Assembly: GCA_002694585.1 (NCBI GenBank)
Contig: NZMM01000013.1
Span: forward strand, 1 to 5,433
Reading direction: 5' to 3'
From: Methanobacteriota archaeon
GTDB lineage: Archaea > Thermoplasmatota > Poseidoniia > Poseidoniales > Poseidoniaceae
Length of the DNA stretch: 5,433 nt
Position 1 is the first letter of the stretch. Every line of letters starts with the position of its first letter. The notes below the pieces were generated by a model. That model ran no database searches, had not been told where the DNA came from, and saw only the letters and a program-made list of their open reading frames with translations. Positions 4,909 through 5,433 of the stretch are shown here, one piece after another. Both the position numbers and the translations under genes were made by a program.

Positions 4909-5427
4909 TCACTCGTTGACGCGCTCGATGACGCGGACGTGGTCACCACGCATGCTGAGGGTCATTGGGATGACCTGCTCGTACAGTTCCATGGTGACCT
5001 CTTCCTTGGTGTCGGCCACGGCGGTGATGCGGGCCTTCTCGCCCTTGAAGGCGCCCGTCACGATCTCGACGATGCAGCCCACGTCAATGCCGCTGGTGAC
5101 GGCCTTCGGCTCGAGGTAGGGCAGGATGTTCTCCAGCGGAGCCTCGCCTGGGAGCACGGACTTCGCGTTCTTGAGCGGCGTCAGGTTAAGCCCGCGGCGG
5201 GCCTTGGGGTCACGGCCACCGGCGCGTCCAATGAGTTTCTCCACGTGGTGCTTGGCGCTGGCTTCGACGAAAACGTAGCCGCGCATGCTGTGGGGGTGAA
5301 CGATGGACATGATCTCGTCTTTGAGGGTCCGGAGGCTACCGCTGCCGTGGATGCGAGCGTGCATCTCAGAGGCCAAGCGCTGCTCAGAGCCAATGGCGGA
5401 CTTGACGATGTAGAGGAAGGAGCCCAC
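4909..5427 (-). CDS. spt5: Transcription elongation factor Spt5 (archaeal NusG homologue); true start may lie upstream of the window
   Basis: Spt5 binds the RNA polymerase clamp with its NGN domain and increases processivity, while its KOW domain can contact the ribosome. The NGN domain (about 4-115) begins with FLYIVKSAIGSEQRLASEM and contains the MRGYVFVEA strand. The KOW domain (about 117-165) shows GCIVEIVTGAFKGEKARITAV and ends RGDHVRVIERV. The listed start is GTG 5427, giving 172 residues, slightly long for the family. The frame stays open to the window edge, only six bases further, so a start outside the window cannot be excluded. Between NGN strands there is a basic stretch (RDPKARRGLNLTPLKN) that looks longer than in the archaeal Spt5 proteins I recall. 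Its place before L11 is the conserved archaeal order, usually after SecE, which would be beyond the right edge. Confidence 0.93.
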   Translation of the reverse strand: MGSFLYIVKSAIGSEQRLASEMHARIHGSGSLRTLKDEIMSIVHPHSMRGYVFVEASAKHHVEKLIGRAGGRDPKARRGLNLTPLKNAKSVLPGEAPLENILPYLEPKAVTSGIDVGCIVEIVTGAFKGEKARITAVADTKEEVTMELYEQVIPMTLSMRGDHVRVIERVNE

Positions 5428-5433
5428 AGAGCC

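Noticed and set aside
1..5433. CRISPR array, tRNA, rRNA, insertion sequence or defence system
   Set aside because: I saw no regularly spaced repeats, tRNA-like cloverleaf, transposase motifs or defence-protein motifs on either strand.

Overview
The window looks like a chromosomal segment of an archaeon. It is GC-rich. The minus strand carries the archaeal ribosomal stalk cluster in canonical order (Spt5, L11, L1, L10/P0, L12/P1). It has a TATA-type archaeal promoter (TTATATAC) and strong Shine-Dalgarno sequences (GGAGGTGA, GAGGTGA). L10 and L12 end in the shared acidic tail closing in GLG-x-LFG that marks archaeal and eukaryotic stalk proteins. The Ala-rich, acidic proteins and mesophile-like composition would suit a marine euryarchaeon such as Marine Group II (Poseidoniales), but that lineage is an inference, not read from a marker.

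Layout. Bases 1-1011 (+) hold the 3' part of an AlgC/ManB-type phosphomannomutase/phosphoglucomutase whose N-terminal catalytic domain lies outside the window. It ends 3 bases from the end of a convergent minus-strand gene (1731-1015) for an unrecognised exported or membrane-anchored protein. Upstream of that on the minus strand is an unrecognised Trp-rich protein (2295-1789). Then comes a 154-base gap full of inverted repeats, followed by the stalk operon: L12 (2755-2450), L10 (3802-2783), L1 (4443-3799), L11 (4780-4505) and Spt5 (from the right edge to 4909).

How the genes work together. Spt5 is the universal RNA polymerase elongation factor. L11, L10 and L12 form the GTPase-associated centre and stalk that recruit translation factors, and L1 forms the mobile stalk at the E site and is an autogenous repressor in some archaea. 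A terminator-like inverted repeat and a TATA box between Spt5 and L11 suggest that L11-L1-L10-L12 form their own transcription unit.

Most notable: the L11 gene encodes only the C-terminal rRNA-binding domain. The N-terminal factor-contacting domain is absent, there is no room for it, and the TATA box lies at the right distance for the short start. A palindrome at the L11 start region and a long hairpin inside the first 66 bases of the L1 coding sequence are candidate regulatory elements.
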